Shown one piece after another: positions 23,473 through 31,700 of a stretch of 37,484 bases of DNA (positions within the stretch are counted from its first letter, which is position 1; each line of letters starts with the position of its first letter). Under the pieces are notes generated by a model that was not told the DNA's origin, searched no databases, and saw nothing but the letters and a program-made list of their open reading frames with translations. Source of the DNA: Candidatus Staskawiczbacteria bacterium (lineage in GTDB: Bacteria > Patescibacteriota > Minisyncoccia > Minisyncoccales > Staskawiczbacteraceae); the NCBI GenBank assembly GCA_903885445.1, contig CAISIO010000036.1:1-37484 (forward strand). The letters are read 5' to 3'. Made by a program: the position numbers and the translations under genes.

Positions 23473-23501
23473 CCTATACCAAATCATAGCAAATTTTCCA
23501 A
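23473..23501 (-). promoter_or_regulatory. Putative promoter of the phosphatidyltransferase-cysS operon
   Basis: On the minus strand TTGGAA (23501-23496) and TATAGG (23478-23473) have 17-nt spacing. The start falls at about 23466-23468, essentially on the ATG at 23467. Confidence 0.5.
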
Positions 23502-23504
23502 TAC

Positions 23505-23534
23505 TTGTTAATAGCCGCGAGGTTGTGATAAGAT
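23505..23534 (+). promoter_or_regulatory. Putative promoter of the gtrA-like and dnaX genes
   Basis: TTGTTA (23505-23510) and TAAGAT (23529-23534) are 18 nt apart, with a TG extended -10 just upstream. The start would be near 23541, about 5 nt before the ATG at 23546. Confidence 0.5.
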
Positions 23535-23545
23535 TACGCAATACA

Positions 23546-24097
23546 ATGGATAAAAAAGACCTAATTTTAGCGGTAATTTGCGGACTATCTGTTGCCTGGA
23601 TAGCTAATGATTTTTTGAATAAGTACGGCTGGGTATTTTTTGTTGTTTTACCCGCGCTGGCAGTCGCCGGCCTTTTATTATGCGACATTATGGGCAAAAG
23701 ATATCTATTTATCAGACAGGCAGGAAAATTTGTTTTGGCGGGTGCGTTTACCGGCGTAATAGATATAAGGGTTTTCCAGCTTTTGTTTTTAGTAATCCCG
23801 ATTCCGCTGCTATTAAAGGCGGTTTCGTTTATAATTGCAACGTTAGTAAAATATTATTCCGACAAGCATTGGACATTTGAGAAGCACGAGAACGAGGGCG
23901 TAAACCGTGAAATAGCTTATTTTTTCCTGGTTGCCGTAGCGGGGTTGGCAATAAATGTTGTTTCTTTCTATTTTTTTAGTATGATAAGAGTTGGAATTTC
24001 TTTAAAGCTTTGGACGGAATTAAGCATCATACTCGCCGCGCTAACCTCTGCAACCTGGAACTTTTGCGGCTACAAATTTATTGTCTTTAAAAAATAA
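23546..24097 (+). CDS. GtrA-like membrane protein
   Basis: GtrA family proteins are small four-helix membrane proteins thought to help flip lipid-linked sugars for cell-surface glycan assembly. From the ATG at 23546 the product has 183 aa. Two N-terminal hydrophobic segments (about residues 6-45) precede the GtrA domain (about 60-183), which shows RQAGKFVLAGAFTGVIDI, the KYYSDKHWTFEKHE motif and the end NFCGYKFIVFKK. A GTG at 23525 is in frame but lies within the promoter, so ATG is preferred. No Shine-Dalgarno is seen. dnaX follows after 1 nt, an unusual partner, so the link is probably only transcriptional. Confidence 0.8.
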   Translation: MDKKDLILAVICGLSVAWIANDFLNKYGWVFFVVLPALAVAGLLLCDIMGKRYLFIRQAGKFVLAGAFTGVIDIRVFQLLFLVIPIPLLLKAVSFIIATLVKYYSDKHWTFEKHENEGVNREIAYFFLVAVAGLAINVVSFYFFSMIRVGISLKLWTELSIILAALTSATWNFCGYKFIVFKK

Positions 24098-24098
24098 C

Positions 24099-25208
24099 AT
24101 GGCAAATTTAGTTTTGTACAGAAAATATAGGCCGCAGACGTTTGGCGAGGTAATAGGGCAGGAGCACGTGGTTAAAACACTGACGAATTCTGTGAAAGGA
24201 AATAGCATTTCTCACGCTTATTTATTTTGTGGACCTCGGGGAAGCGGAAAAACAACTATTGCCAGATTATTTGCCAAAGCAATTAACTGCGAAAAGCCGG
24301 TTGATGGATTTGAACCGTGCAATAAATGTTCTTCTTGCCTGGAAATCATGGCAGGGAATTCTATGGATTTGGTCGAAATTGACGCAGCTTCCCACACCGG
24401 AGTTGACGATGTGCGGCAATTGATAGAAGGGATAAAATTCGCGCCAGTAAAATCGAAATACAAAATATTTATAGTTGACGAATGCCACCAGCTTTCAAAA
24501 TCTGCGTCAAACGCTTTGCTAAAAACTTTGGAAGAACCGCCAGCTCACGCCATTTTTATTCTGGCAACAACCGAGGCGCATAAAATGCTGGCAACAATTT
24601 TATCAAGATGCCAGAAGTTTGATTTTAAGAGATTACAGGTGCCCGAAATTATAAAAAAACTGGAGTTTATTTCCAAAAAAGAAAACGTAAAATTTGACGA
24701 TTCGGCATTGTCTTTAATTGCCCTTAACTCGCGCGGAAGCTTTCGCGATGCGGAATCCTTGCTTGACCAGTGTATGAGTTTCGCTGGAGAAAATAGCCAG
24801 ATTAAAACGCAAGACATTAAAGAATTGCTCGGAATTGTGGAGGTTTCAGAAATTTCTAGGCTGGTTGACTATTTAGTTTCTAAAAATACCAAAGAAGCGA
24901 TTTTATTTTTAAATACGCTGGCCGAAAACGGTGTTGACTTGCAGGAATTCACTAAAACTTTAGTTTTTTATTTACGGCAAGAATTGCTTTTAAAAATAGA
25001 CCCGGGTTTTTTAAATTTGCAAAACTCCGGCCTTTCGGCGCAAGAACTTGAAAAAATGAAAGCGCAAACCGCGAGCTTGGCTCAAAAAGAATTGCAGGAT
25101 ATGCTGGAATTGTTTATTGATGCGGAGAATAAAATTAAGTATTCGGCTGTTTCCCAGCTTCCGCTGGAATTGGCGATAATAAATATAAGTCAGAGGCAAG
25201 CCCAGTAG
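24099..25208 (+). CDS. dnaX: DNA polymerase III subunit gamma/tau (short form)
   Basis: DnaX is the ATPase of the clamp loader. The 369-aa protein begins VLYRKYRPQTFGEVIGQ, has Walker A FCGPRGSGKTTI (about residues 44-54), a zinc module with Cys64, Cys74, Cys77 and Cys80, DECH (127-130), NALLKTLEEPP, the SRC sensor (LSRCQKFDF), and domain III ending ELAIINIS. The long tau-specific C-terminus that binds DnaB and the polymerase is missing, as in many reduced bacteria. The ATG at 24099 starts 1 nt after the GtrA stop; a TTG at 24081 would overlap that gene and is less likely. A terminator follows at 25223. Confidence 0.93.
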   Translation: MANLVLYRKYRPQTFGEVIGQEHVVKTLTNSVKGNSISHAYLFCGPRGSGKTTIARLFAKAINCEKPVDGFEPCNKCSSCLEIMAGNSMDLVEIDAASHTGVDDVRQLIEGIKFAPVKSKYKIFIVDECHQLSKSASNALLKTLEEPPAHAIFILATTEAHKMLATILSRCQKFDFKRLQVPEIIKKLEFISKKENVKFDDSALSLIALNSRGSFRDAESLLDQCMSFAGENSQIKTQDIKELLGIVEVSEISRLVDYLVSKNTKEAILFLNTLAENGVDLQEFTKTLVFYLRQELLLKIDPGFLNLQNSGLSAQELEKMKAQTASLAQKELQDMLELFIDAENKIKYSAVSQLPLELAIINISQRQAQ

Positions 25209-25222
25209 TCTATTATGCGACG

Positions 25223-25256
25223 CAACCGTGTCCGACGCAAGCGCGGCTGTTTTTTT
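25223..25256 (+). terminator. Intrinsic terminator after dnaX
   Basis: CAACCGTG (25223-25230) pairs with CGCGGCTG (25242-25249), with one mismatch and one wobble, around an 11-nt loop. Seven T residues follow. Confidence 0.7.
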
Positions 25257-25275
25257 GTTTCAGTTATCCACATAC

Positions 25276-25300
25276 TTGACACTCCGAAAAGATGTATAAT
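25276..25300 (+). promoter_or_regulatory. Possible promoter of the 585-aa membrane protein gene
   Basis: A perfect TTGACA (25276-25281) and a perfect TATAAT (25295-25300) are present, but only 13 nt apart, too close for a standard sigma-70 site. One of them may pair with a weaker partner (for example ATTAAA at 25299-25304 with 17-nt spacing). The leader would be about 23 nt. Confidence 0.4.
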
Positions 25301-25329
25301 TAAAAAATATAAAACCAAAATAAAAATTT

Positions 25330-27087
25330 ATGGCAGAGCAACAATTAGTGGATTATATTAAAAAGGCAAAAGAAGCCGGTCAGTCTGATGAACAGACCCG
25401 GTCGATTTTATACAAAAGCGGATGGACGGAGCAGGAGGTCGGAGAAGCTTATGCGGTGCTGAACCCGCAAACGGCTCAAACGCAACCCAAGCCACAGCCT
25501 CAGGCGCAACCCCAGGTTGCCAGCCAGCCCAAAATAGATGACCAGCCGAAAGTTGTTCAGCAGCAAGTAAAACCTCAGGCGCAAGTTCAACCAAAAATAG
25601 AACCCGCAAAAACCACTCCGCAATATCAGTCGCAGCCTAAATTTCAGCAACAGCCAACCATGGCAAGTCCGCAAAGCGATATGCCCAGAATAAGAAAATC
25701 GCACTTGTTCTTAAAACTTATCATGGTTTTAATTATTCTTGTGATATTGGGCGGAGCCGGATATTTTGTAGCCGGCCAGTATATAAAACTACCCTATTTA
25801 GATGCTTTCACAAAAATTTCTGCGCCAAAACCGGAGGTTATCATTAGTAAAATGATGGCAAATATGAAAAGCGTTAAAACTTCGCACGCAGTACTTCAGG
25901 GAAACATTAGCGCTGTGGATAGTAAAAACGTGGCGCAAGGAAAATTATTTTTTAGCGCAGACGGCGATAGCGACACCGGCGATATTAGCAATCCAAAGGC
26001 AAACTTTACAGTTAATTTCAGCTTAACGCCTCCGGCATCCGAAGTGCCTTCTCCGGCGATTTCAACGAACCTAAACATTATTACTATTGGAGGCGCATCT
26101 TATGTGCGCATAAACGATCTCGCATTTAGTTCTCTTTTGCCCTTGCCTCCGGGAACCGATGTTTCGCAATTAAAAGATAAATGGATAAAAATTGATCAGA
26201 ATTCCATTGAGACTCTGTCGGCGACTCAGGGCGGGCAGATGGTTTTGCCAATGATTCCGGCGGCTGGCAATGGCGACATAATAAATATTCAAAATTTATT
26301 GTCTACTGAAAATGTTTTTACCTTTGACAAGCAATTAGCAGATGAAGTTGTCAGCGGGCAGGACACCTACCATTACTCGGTTTTAATTAGTAAAGCCACT
26401 CTTAAAGATTTGGTAGATAAAATGCTTGCGACAGAAATCCCTCAAGAGCCGGCTGGCGTTACAGATAACTCTTCTGCTCAGCCGATGCAAAATATAGCGC
26501 AGGCGTTCGCTAGCGGTTTTATTGAGGCAGTGGGCGACATAAACATGGAGATGTGGATTGGAAAAAAGGACAGCATGCTTTACAAACTCGCTATTGATAA
26601 AACAATTGATTTGAACAAAATTTATCCTGGAGCCGGATCGCAGATTGGGATTAAAATTAGCGCAACCAGCTCTAATTTCAATAAGCCCGTTTTAGTGCAG
26701 GAACCAATAGAGTTCCAGAAGATAGAAGATTTTATTTTACCTTTATTAAAACTTCAGGAGGTTAATTCCGATGTCAGCCAAATCGGTTCTGCGGCGGCCT
26801 TGTTATTTGGTGAAAACCAGAGTTATTCAACACTGTGCAGTCGCGGTTTGCTAAATGGATATCAAAAAATCCATGGAACCGATTTGGTGAATCTGAATAA
26901 TGATATCGTGGCGCAGGGCGCGAACAAACCAGCATGTTTTTCTGGCGCACAAGACTTCTGCGTTTCAACACAATTACCAGATGGAAATTATTTGTGTATA
27001 GATAAATATGGTATTACTGGCAATATAAAGTGCACTTTCTCTAAAACTGTTTGCGCGCCCAGCGCGGTAGAAGCGCCTCTGCAGTAG
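25330..27087 (+). CDS. Single-pass surface protein with N-terminal helical module, Pro/Gln linker and pilin-like C-terminus
   Basis: The 585-aa protein starts with a short cytoplasmic helical module (about residues 1-40, VDYIKKAKEAGQSDEQTRSI ... SGWTEQEVGEAY) of a kind seen repeatedly in Parcubacteria. A Pro/Gln-rich linker (about 43-118) and one membrane span (about 127-148) follow. The large outer domain contains beta-rich segments (KMMANMKSVKTSHAVLQGNI). The last ~75 residues, with CSRGLLNGYQ, ACFSGAQDFCVSTQLPDGNY and LCIDKYGITG, resemble the tails of Patescibacterial pilin-like proteins, with five cysteines that can form disulfides. No enzyme motif is present. It is followed after 3 nt by the CapA-like gene. 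Function unknown; a surface or envelope-lipid-binding role is possible. Confidence 0.75.
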   Translation: MAEQQLVDYIKKAKEAGQSDEQTRSILYKSGWTEQEVGEAYAVLNPQTAQTQPKPQPQAQPQVASQPKIDDQPKVVQQQVKPQAQVQPKIEPAKTTPQYQSQPKFQQQPTMASPQSDMPRIRKSHLFLKLIMVLIILVILGGAGYFVAGQYIKLPYLDAFTKISAPKPEVIISKMMANMKSVKTSHAVLQGNISAVDSKNVAQGKLFFSADGDSDTGDISNPKANFTVNFSLTPPASEVPSPAISTNLNIITIGGASYVRINDLAFSSLLPLPPGTDVSQLKDKWIKIDQNSIETLSATQGGQMVLPMIPAAGNGDIINIQNLLSTENVFTFDKQLADEVVSGQDTYHYSVLISKATLKDLVDKMLATEIPQEPAGVTDNSSAQPMQNIAQAFASGFIEAVGDINMEMWIGKKDSMLYKLAIDKTIDLNKIYPGAGSQIGIKISATSSNFNKPVLVQEPIEFQKIEDFILPLLKLQEVNSDVSQIGSAAALLFGENQSYSTLCSRGLLNGYQKIHGTDLVNLNNDIVAQGANKPACFSGAQDFCVSTQLPDGNYLCIDKYGITGNIKCTFSKTVCAPSAVEAPLQ

Positions 27088-27090
27088 AAA

Positions 27091-28074
27091 ATGGCACTAA
27101 AGAAAAACATTTTATGCTCTCTTTTAATAGTTGTCCTGCTTATCGGGGCAGCTATTTGTTTTTTATTACAGAACAGGCAAGATCAACAATCAATGAGCCG
27201 TAAACCAATATTTAATATTCACGAAAAAAAATACGTCCAATTATTGTTCGTCGGTGACTTGATGTTTGACCGTGGAATAAGGTATTATGCTGGTAAAAGC
27301 GGGGAGAACGAATTTATTTTTAATAAAATATCCTCAACTCTTTTGGCTAGTGATTTAGTGGTCGCTAATTTGGAAGGCCCGATTACGGATAGTAAATCTG
27401 TAAGCTCAGGAACTGTTCCGGGGAGCAAAGATAATTATTCTTTTACTTTTGACTCAAGCGTCGCAAAAACGCTTTTTAGGGAAAATATCAGAGTTGTTGA
27501 CCTGGGAAACAATCATATCTTAAATTTCGGCGGGGCGGGAGTAACCTCTACGGAAAAATATTTAGACAATGCCAGTGTCGGCTATTTCGGAGCGCCTGGC
27601 GGAGAGAAAAGCATAATTAAAAACATCAATGGCGTAAATATAGCATTCGTAAGCTATAATGAATTTTTAAGCAGTGATATTGCTCTCGAGCAGTCTGCAG
27701 CCATAAACGAAATTAAAAAATTAAAAAGCGAGGCTGATATTACAGTTGTTTTCAGCCATTGGGGCGTTGAATATGCTTTATCCCAGACAGAGGCTCAAAA
27801 GGCTTTGGCGCGGCAGTTTATTGATGCTGGCGCTGATTTAATCATCGGCAGCCACCCGCACGTCATAGAACCTATGGAGGCGTATAACGGCAAAAGAATC
27901 TATTATTCCCTGGGTAATTTTATTTTTGACCAATATTTTAGTGAAGATGTCCGAAAAGGATTAGGAGTTATTGTTATGATTGATAAAAACACAAAGCAGT
28001 TGGAATTTAAGGAAAAAGGGTTTTATTTATATAGTAACGGACAAACCCGCCTCGCCGGCGAGCCGGGCAATTGA
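27091..28074 (+). CDS. CapA-family (PGA_cap) metallophosphoesterase-like protein
   Basis: The CapA family is related to calcineurin-like phosphoesterases and includes a factor needed for poly-gamma-glutamate capsule export. The 327-aa product has an N-terminal membrane span or signal anchor (about residues 5-27). The family motifs are LLFVGDLMFDRG, VVANLEGPITD, VVDLGNNHILNFG, VVFSHWGVEYA, LIIGSHPHVIEP and YYSLGNFIFDQY. No capB or capC is nearby, so capsule synthesis cannot be claimed; many such proteins have unknown substrates. It is co-transcribed with the preceding membrane protein (3-nt gap). Its stop codon overlaps the -35 box of the tRNA promoter. Confidence 0.87.
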   Translation: MALKKNILCSLLIVVLLIGAAICFLLQNRQDQQSMSRKPIFNIHEKKYVQLLFVGDLMFDRGIRYYAGKSGENEFIFNKISSTLLASDLVVANLEGPITDSKSVSSGTVPGSKDNYSFTFDSSVAKTLFRENIRVVDLGNNHILNFGGAGVTSTEKYLDNASVGYFGAPGGEKSIIKNINGVNIAFVSYNEFLSSDIALEQSAAINEIKKLKSEADITVVFSHWGVEYALSQTEAQKALARQFIDAGADLIIGSHPHVIEPMEAYNGKRIYYSLGNFIFDQYFSEDVRKGLGVIVMIDKNTKQLEFKEKGFYLYSNGQTRLAGEPGN

Positions 28075-28099
28075 AAAAAACGAATAAAAATGATATAAA
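28071..28099 (+). promoter_or_regulatory. Strong promoter of the tRNA-Gln unit
   Basis: TTGAAA (28071-28076), a 17-nt spacer and TATAAA (28094-28099) with an extended TG two bases upstream. The start near 28106 gives a short 5' trailer before the tRNA. Confidence 0.75.
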
Positions 28100-28110
28100 T
28101 AAGGAAACTT

Positions 28111-28181
28111 TGCGGGATCGTCTAATGGTAGGACACGGCCCTTTGGAGGCTGGTATTCTGGTTCGAGTCCAGGTCCCGCAG
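28111..28181 (+). tRNA. trnQ: tRNA-Gln (anticodon TTG)
   Basis: A complete cloverleaf is present. The acceptor stem is TGCGGGA with TCCCGCA, and the D arm is GTC/GAC. The anticodon stem CGGCC/GGCTG has loop CTTTGGA (anticodon TTG). The T arm is TCTGG-TTCGAGT-CCAGG, with discriminator G. The weak U1-A72 pair is typical of bacterial tRNA-Gln. The CCA end is not encoded (CCG follows the discriminator), so it must be added enzymatically. Confidence 0.96.
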
Positions 28182-28209
28182 CCGAAAAATATAATTAAAA
28201 AATAAAATT

Positions 28210-28293
28210 ATGCCATCTTGGGCAAACAAAAAAAGATTGGGAAGACAAGCGAAAAGAAGGAATAGAACTAAGTTGAGCAAAAAGAAAAGGTAA
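28210..28293 (+). CDS. Very small basic protein (27 aa), ribosomal-protein-like
   Basis: An ATG frame of 27 codons lies between tRNA-Gln and a terminator: MPSWANKKRLGRQA followed by a run rich in Arg, Lys and Asn, with about half of all residues basic. Nothing else could use the 110 nt between the tRNA and the terminator. Tiny, highly basic proteins of this kind are typically ribosomal (Thx, bL36- or bL38-like), but I do not recognise an exact family. It lacks a Shine-Dalgarno, like the other native genes, and must share the tRNA promoter. Automated gene callers would usually miss it because of its length. Confidence 0.6.
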   Translation: MPSWANKKRLGRQAKRRNRTKLSKKKR

Positions 28294-28305
28294 TTATTAG
28301 CGGCA

Positions 28306-28333
28306 AAAAAACGCCACTTTTAGGGCGTTTTTT
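28306..28333. terminator. Bidirectional intrinsic terminator
   Basis: AAAAAACGCC (28306-28315) faces GGCGTTTTTT (28324-28333) around an 8-nt loop. It ends the tRNA-Gln/small protein transcript and, on the other strand, the transcript of the large surface protein operon. Confidence 0.88.
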
Positions 28334-28351
28334 AGTTATTTTAATTAATAA

Positions 28352-28702
28352 TTATTTAGAGGTCTTTTTTATCAATAGCTCCAACAATTTTTTGGCTTCT
28401 ACGGTCGCCTCGTCTTGGGTTTTGCTTTTTGAAAATGATTGCCATTGGTTGAAAATTTCAGGATCGTTTAGGCCTCTCACCGCGGTTTCCAAGGAAAGCC
28501 TTGTTTCAAAATCGATTTGCTCTCCGGTGAGTAGAATTTTCTCAGTAAACAAGTTTCTAAAATCAAGAACCTTTCTATTTATTTGGTTTTGTTGCCATGC
28601 TTGAGAATTTTCCACTATAGCTGACACCAGGTATCCGTTAATCGCCAGGGAAAAGAAAGAAATCGCGCCCAACAAGAAAATAAAAAATATTTTTTTATCC
28701 AT
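28352..28702 (-). CDS. Small membrane-anchored protein (116 aa), unknown family
   Basis: I do not recognise this protein. It has an N-terminal membrane span (about residues 4-27, FFIFLLGAISFFSLAINGYL) followed by a charged helical outer domain with no cysteines or catalytic motifs. I chose the ATG at 28702, which lies within the last codons of the giant surface protein gene (8-nt overlap), rather than an ATG six codons upstream. The overlap implies translational coupling, so the protein may help anchor, fold or export the giant protein; that is inference. A bidirectional terminator lies 19 nt beyond its stop. Confidence 0.7.
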   Translation of the reverse strand: MDKKIFFIFLLGAISFFSLAINGYLVSAIVENSQAWQQNQINRKVLDFRNLFTEKILLTGEQIDFETRLSLETAVRGLNDPEIFNQWQSFSKSKTQDEATVEAKKLLELLIKKTSK

Positions 28703-31700
28703 GACTTTTAATGTAAACAAGTATGCAAATTAGAATTATCACGAAAATAAATAGTAAGACCGATACAAGTAGCTGCCAATTAGCCCAGCCCGGCAAAATA
28801 TTTATTTTTTTAAGTTCAATATCCAGCTTAACGCCGTTATCTTCTTTTACAGAGAAGGCGTTTCCCTTAAAGCTGGCGTAACCAGGAGCAGAAACCGTTA
28901 AGTAATACTCTCCCTGCGGCACCATGAAAGAATATTTTCCTGTGTCGTCTGTTAGCGAGGGATTTTTCTGTAAGAATCTTTCAGCCGGCCATAATTCATA
29001 TTCTTTTTTGCTCGGGTTGAGCCAATAAAGGGAAACCGATGCATTTTCAATTCTAAGTTTTCCGTCGGCAGTTTGTTTGTAAACGTATCCTTCGGGATCA
29101 ACTACGGTGGTCATTTTTGTTTCTGTTGGCGTAATTGATTTGTCCTTGTACTCCACAACGGTTGTAACCTGATATTCTCCTCCTGCAGTCGGAGCATTAA
29201 TTTTTGCTTCAAAAACTCCAGGTCTAACTTCAGAATAGTCAAATTTTTGAACTAGCAGTCCGCTTAAAGCAGAGCTTTGCGATTGTTCAAGCGGTTGTTG
29301 AGCGGCAGCCAATGCTGCGCCGAATAACTGCGCCAAAATATTTCTATGCGGTTTGCTTAGTGTAGTTAAAGGATGTGTCAGCGTCATAAGCCCGGTTACT
29401 CGGCTGGCGGGATTAGCAGGTTTTATGACTAGTTGTAATGGCTGGCCGGAAATAGCAGTAATTTTTTGCTCGGCATTGCCTTTAGCGTCTATAATAAGAG
29501 AAGGGCTAAAATCAATCAGTTCACCGGCCGTCCTGGCAAAAACCATATTAGTCGGAATATTATTTATAGCGGAAGCGCTTAGCTGGACTAAAGGAATTGC
29601 ATCAACCGGCGCGGCAGAACCAATATTTTGCCCTTCAGGATTAGTTTCTGCTGATGAGGGGAGGACGGTTGCCGTTAATCCGGGCAAATATAACTCCGTT
29701 TGATTTAATTTTTCAACATCGGCTGGTTTACCAGTGTCGATATTTAAGGACTCTAATGTTTCTTTTAGCTGTGGCAATTTATCAGCAAAAAATCCGATAT
29801 CAGATTGAACCGGAGCAATATTTAAATCGCCAAGCGGGTTTACGCTCATAACCTGTAAATTCTGCAACGCCTCGGGTGTTTCCTGCGGAACAGATTCGTT
29901 TATCGGCGGATAGGTGATTTGCGGCGCGGGCGGCTGGATTCCCAGGAGTTCTGCTACCTGCTGTGTTAACTGCGTGATTTGTTGGGTAATTGTGTTTGTT
30001 TGCTCGGCAGGTGTTTCGGGCGGAGTTTGCGGAGCCGGGGCAGAGGATGGAGGAGTGTACAAACTGCCACTGCCGCCAACAGGGTTGTTACTATGATTAA
30101 TCACGCCCCATTTCAAATTGAAACTGGCCGTAGCACTATTGCCGACATTATCAACCACAGTTAAACTAATAACATAGTCACCATCTGTATCAGCTGTAAT
30201 TGTTGTGCTTTCTGCGTCAGCTGAGCCAAAGGTAACAATTCCAGGACCTGAAACTTCTGTCCATAAGTATGACGCAATCCCAGAACCGGCTTCATATATA
30301 TCACCAACTTGTGTAAATGTGCTGGCTTCTGTTCGGTCAGCTCGTGCCGAAACATCTGGAGGAGTTGTATCAATTTTTATTGATTTGGAAACTGTTGTTT
30401 GCGTATTTCCCGCGGCGTCTTTTGCGGCGTATCTAAAGTATGAATCAGGACCGTTCAATCCCTCCGACAAACTGACCGCGTAAGGCGAAGATAAAATCGC
30501 GCCACCAGTCGTCGGGTTGCATGTATTTGCCGTATCTCTGCAATAGTAAACCGCGGCAAGTCCAGATCCGCCCACATCACCCGGCGTCAAAGTAATTGTT
30601 TGATTGCTATTTTGCCAAACTCCATCCTTAGCTCCATAATCATCGGTCGCCGTTGGAGTAGTCTTGTCTATATTAATTGTCTGCATCACTACGGTTTCTG
30701 GATTATTCATCGCGTCAGTCGAATAATATCTTATATATGAAGTTCCGAGCGTAGAGATGACGGGCTTGCTGCTTGGGTTGTAGCTTAAGTTTGGAGTGCA
30801 GGCGTTAGATGTGGTGCAATACAGGGTTACTCCACATGGTGAACCGCCCCCGTCTCCGCAGGTAAGAGTTACTGTGACGTCCTGGCTAGACCAATTTGTG
30901 CTGAAATTATAGCCGTTACTGCCGCTGGCAACCGTGGTTGGAGCCGTCGTATCAATTTTTACAGTTTTTGTGACAGTGGTTTGCGTATTACCCGCGTTGT
31001 CTTGCGAAGCATAGCGAAAGTATGAAATTCCTTCAGTGGAAATGGAGACGGGGACGGTGTAAGCAGTACCAGTGCTAGGGTCGCAGGAAATACTGCTTGT
31101 GCAGTATTTTGTCCAAGCGATTGAAGAGCTTGGGGCAGGGTCAGTTGGAGTCAGGGTGATTGTCTGGCTAGTTGATTGCCACGAATCATTGTGAGTGAAG
31201 TTGTCTGTGGTTGTTGGAACTGTCGCATCCCAGATTAAGGTGAAATCATCTGTGCCGGAGTTCGTCGCGTTATCTGTGGCAGTTAAACGGATAACATAGC
31301 TTCCGTCTGTATCAACTGAAATTGTTGTTTGAGCTGTGGTGGATGTGCCGAAATTGATTGCTCCGGGACCCGACACTTTAGACCATGAATATGAAGCAAC
31401 TCCAGAACCTCCAGTGTCTGTGGCTGAACCTGTCTGGGTAAATTGAGTTTTCTTTATTTGGTCAGCTCCTGCGTTAGCAACAGGGTTTGTTGTATCCCAC
31501 ACTAAGGTAAATTCATCATAGACAGCTGTGCTTGCGTTGTCGGTGACTGTTAAACGAATAATATAAGTTCCTTCCTGGCCGGCGGTCACTGTTGTGTCTT
31601 CAGTAGTTGCTGTGCCAAAAGTTATTGCTCCGGGGCCCGATACTTTAGACCAAAGATAACTGGCTATGCCGGACGAACCTGCAGAGACTGTTGCATCCTG

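Noticed and set aside
25276-25300. Consensus TTGACA/TATAAT pair as a firm promoter
   Set aside because: The two perfect boxes are only 13 nt apart, too close for a normal sigma-70 promoter, so it is listed with low confidence only.
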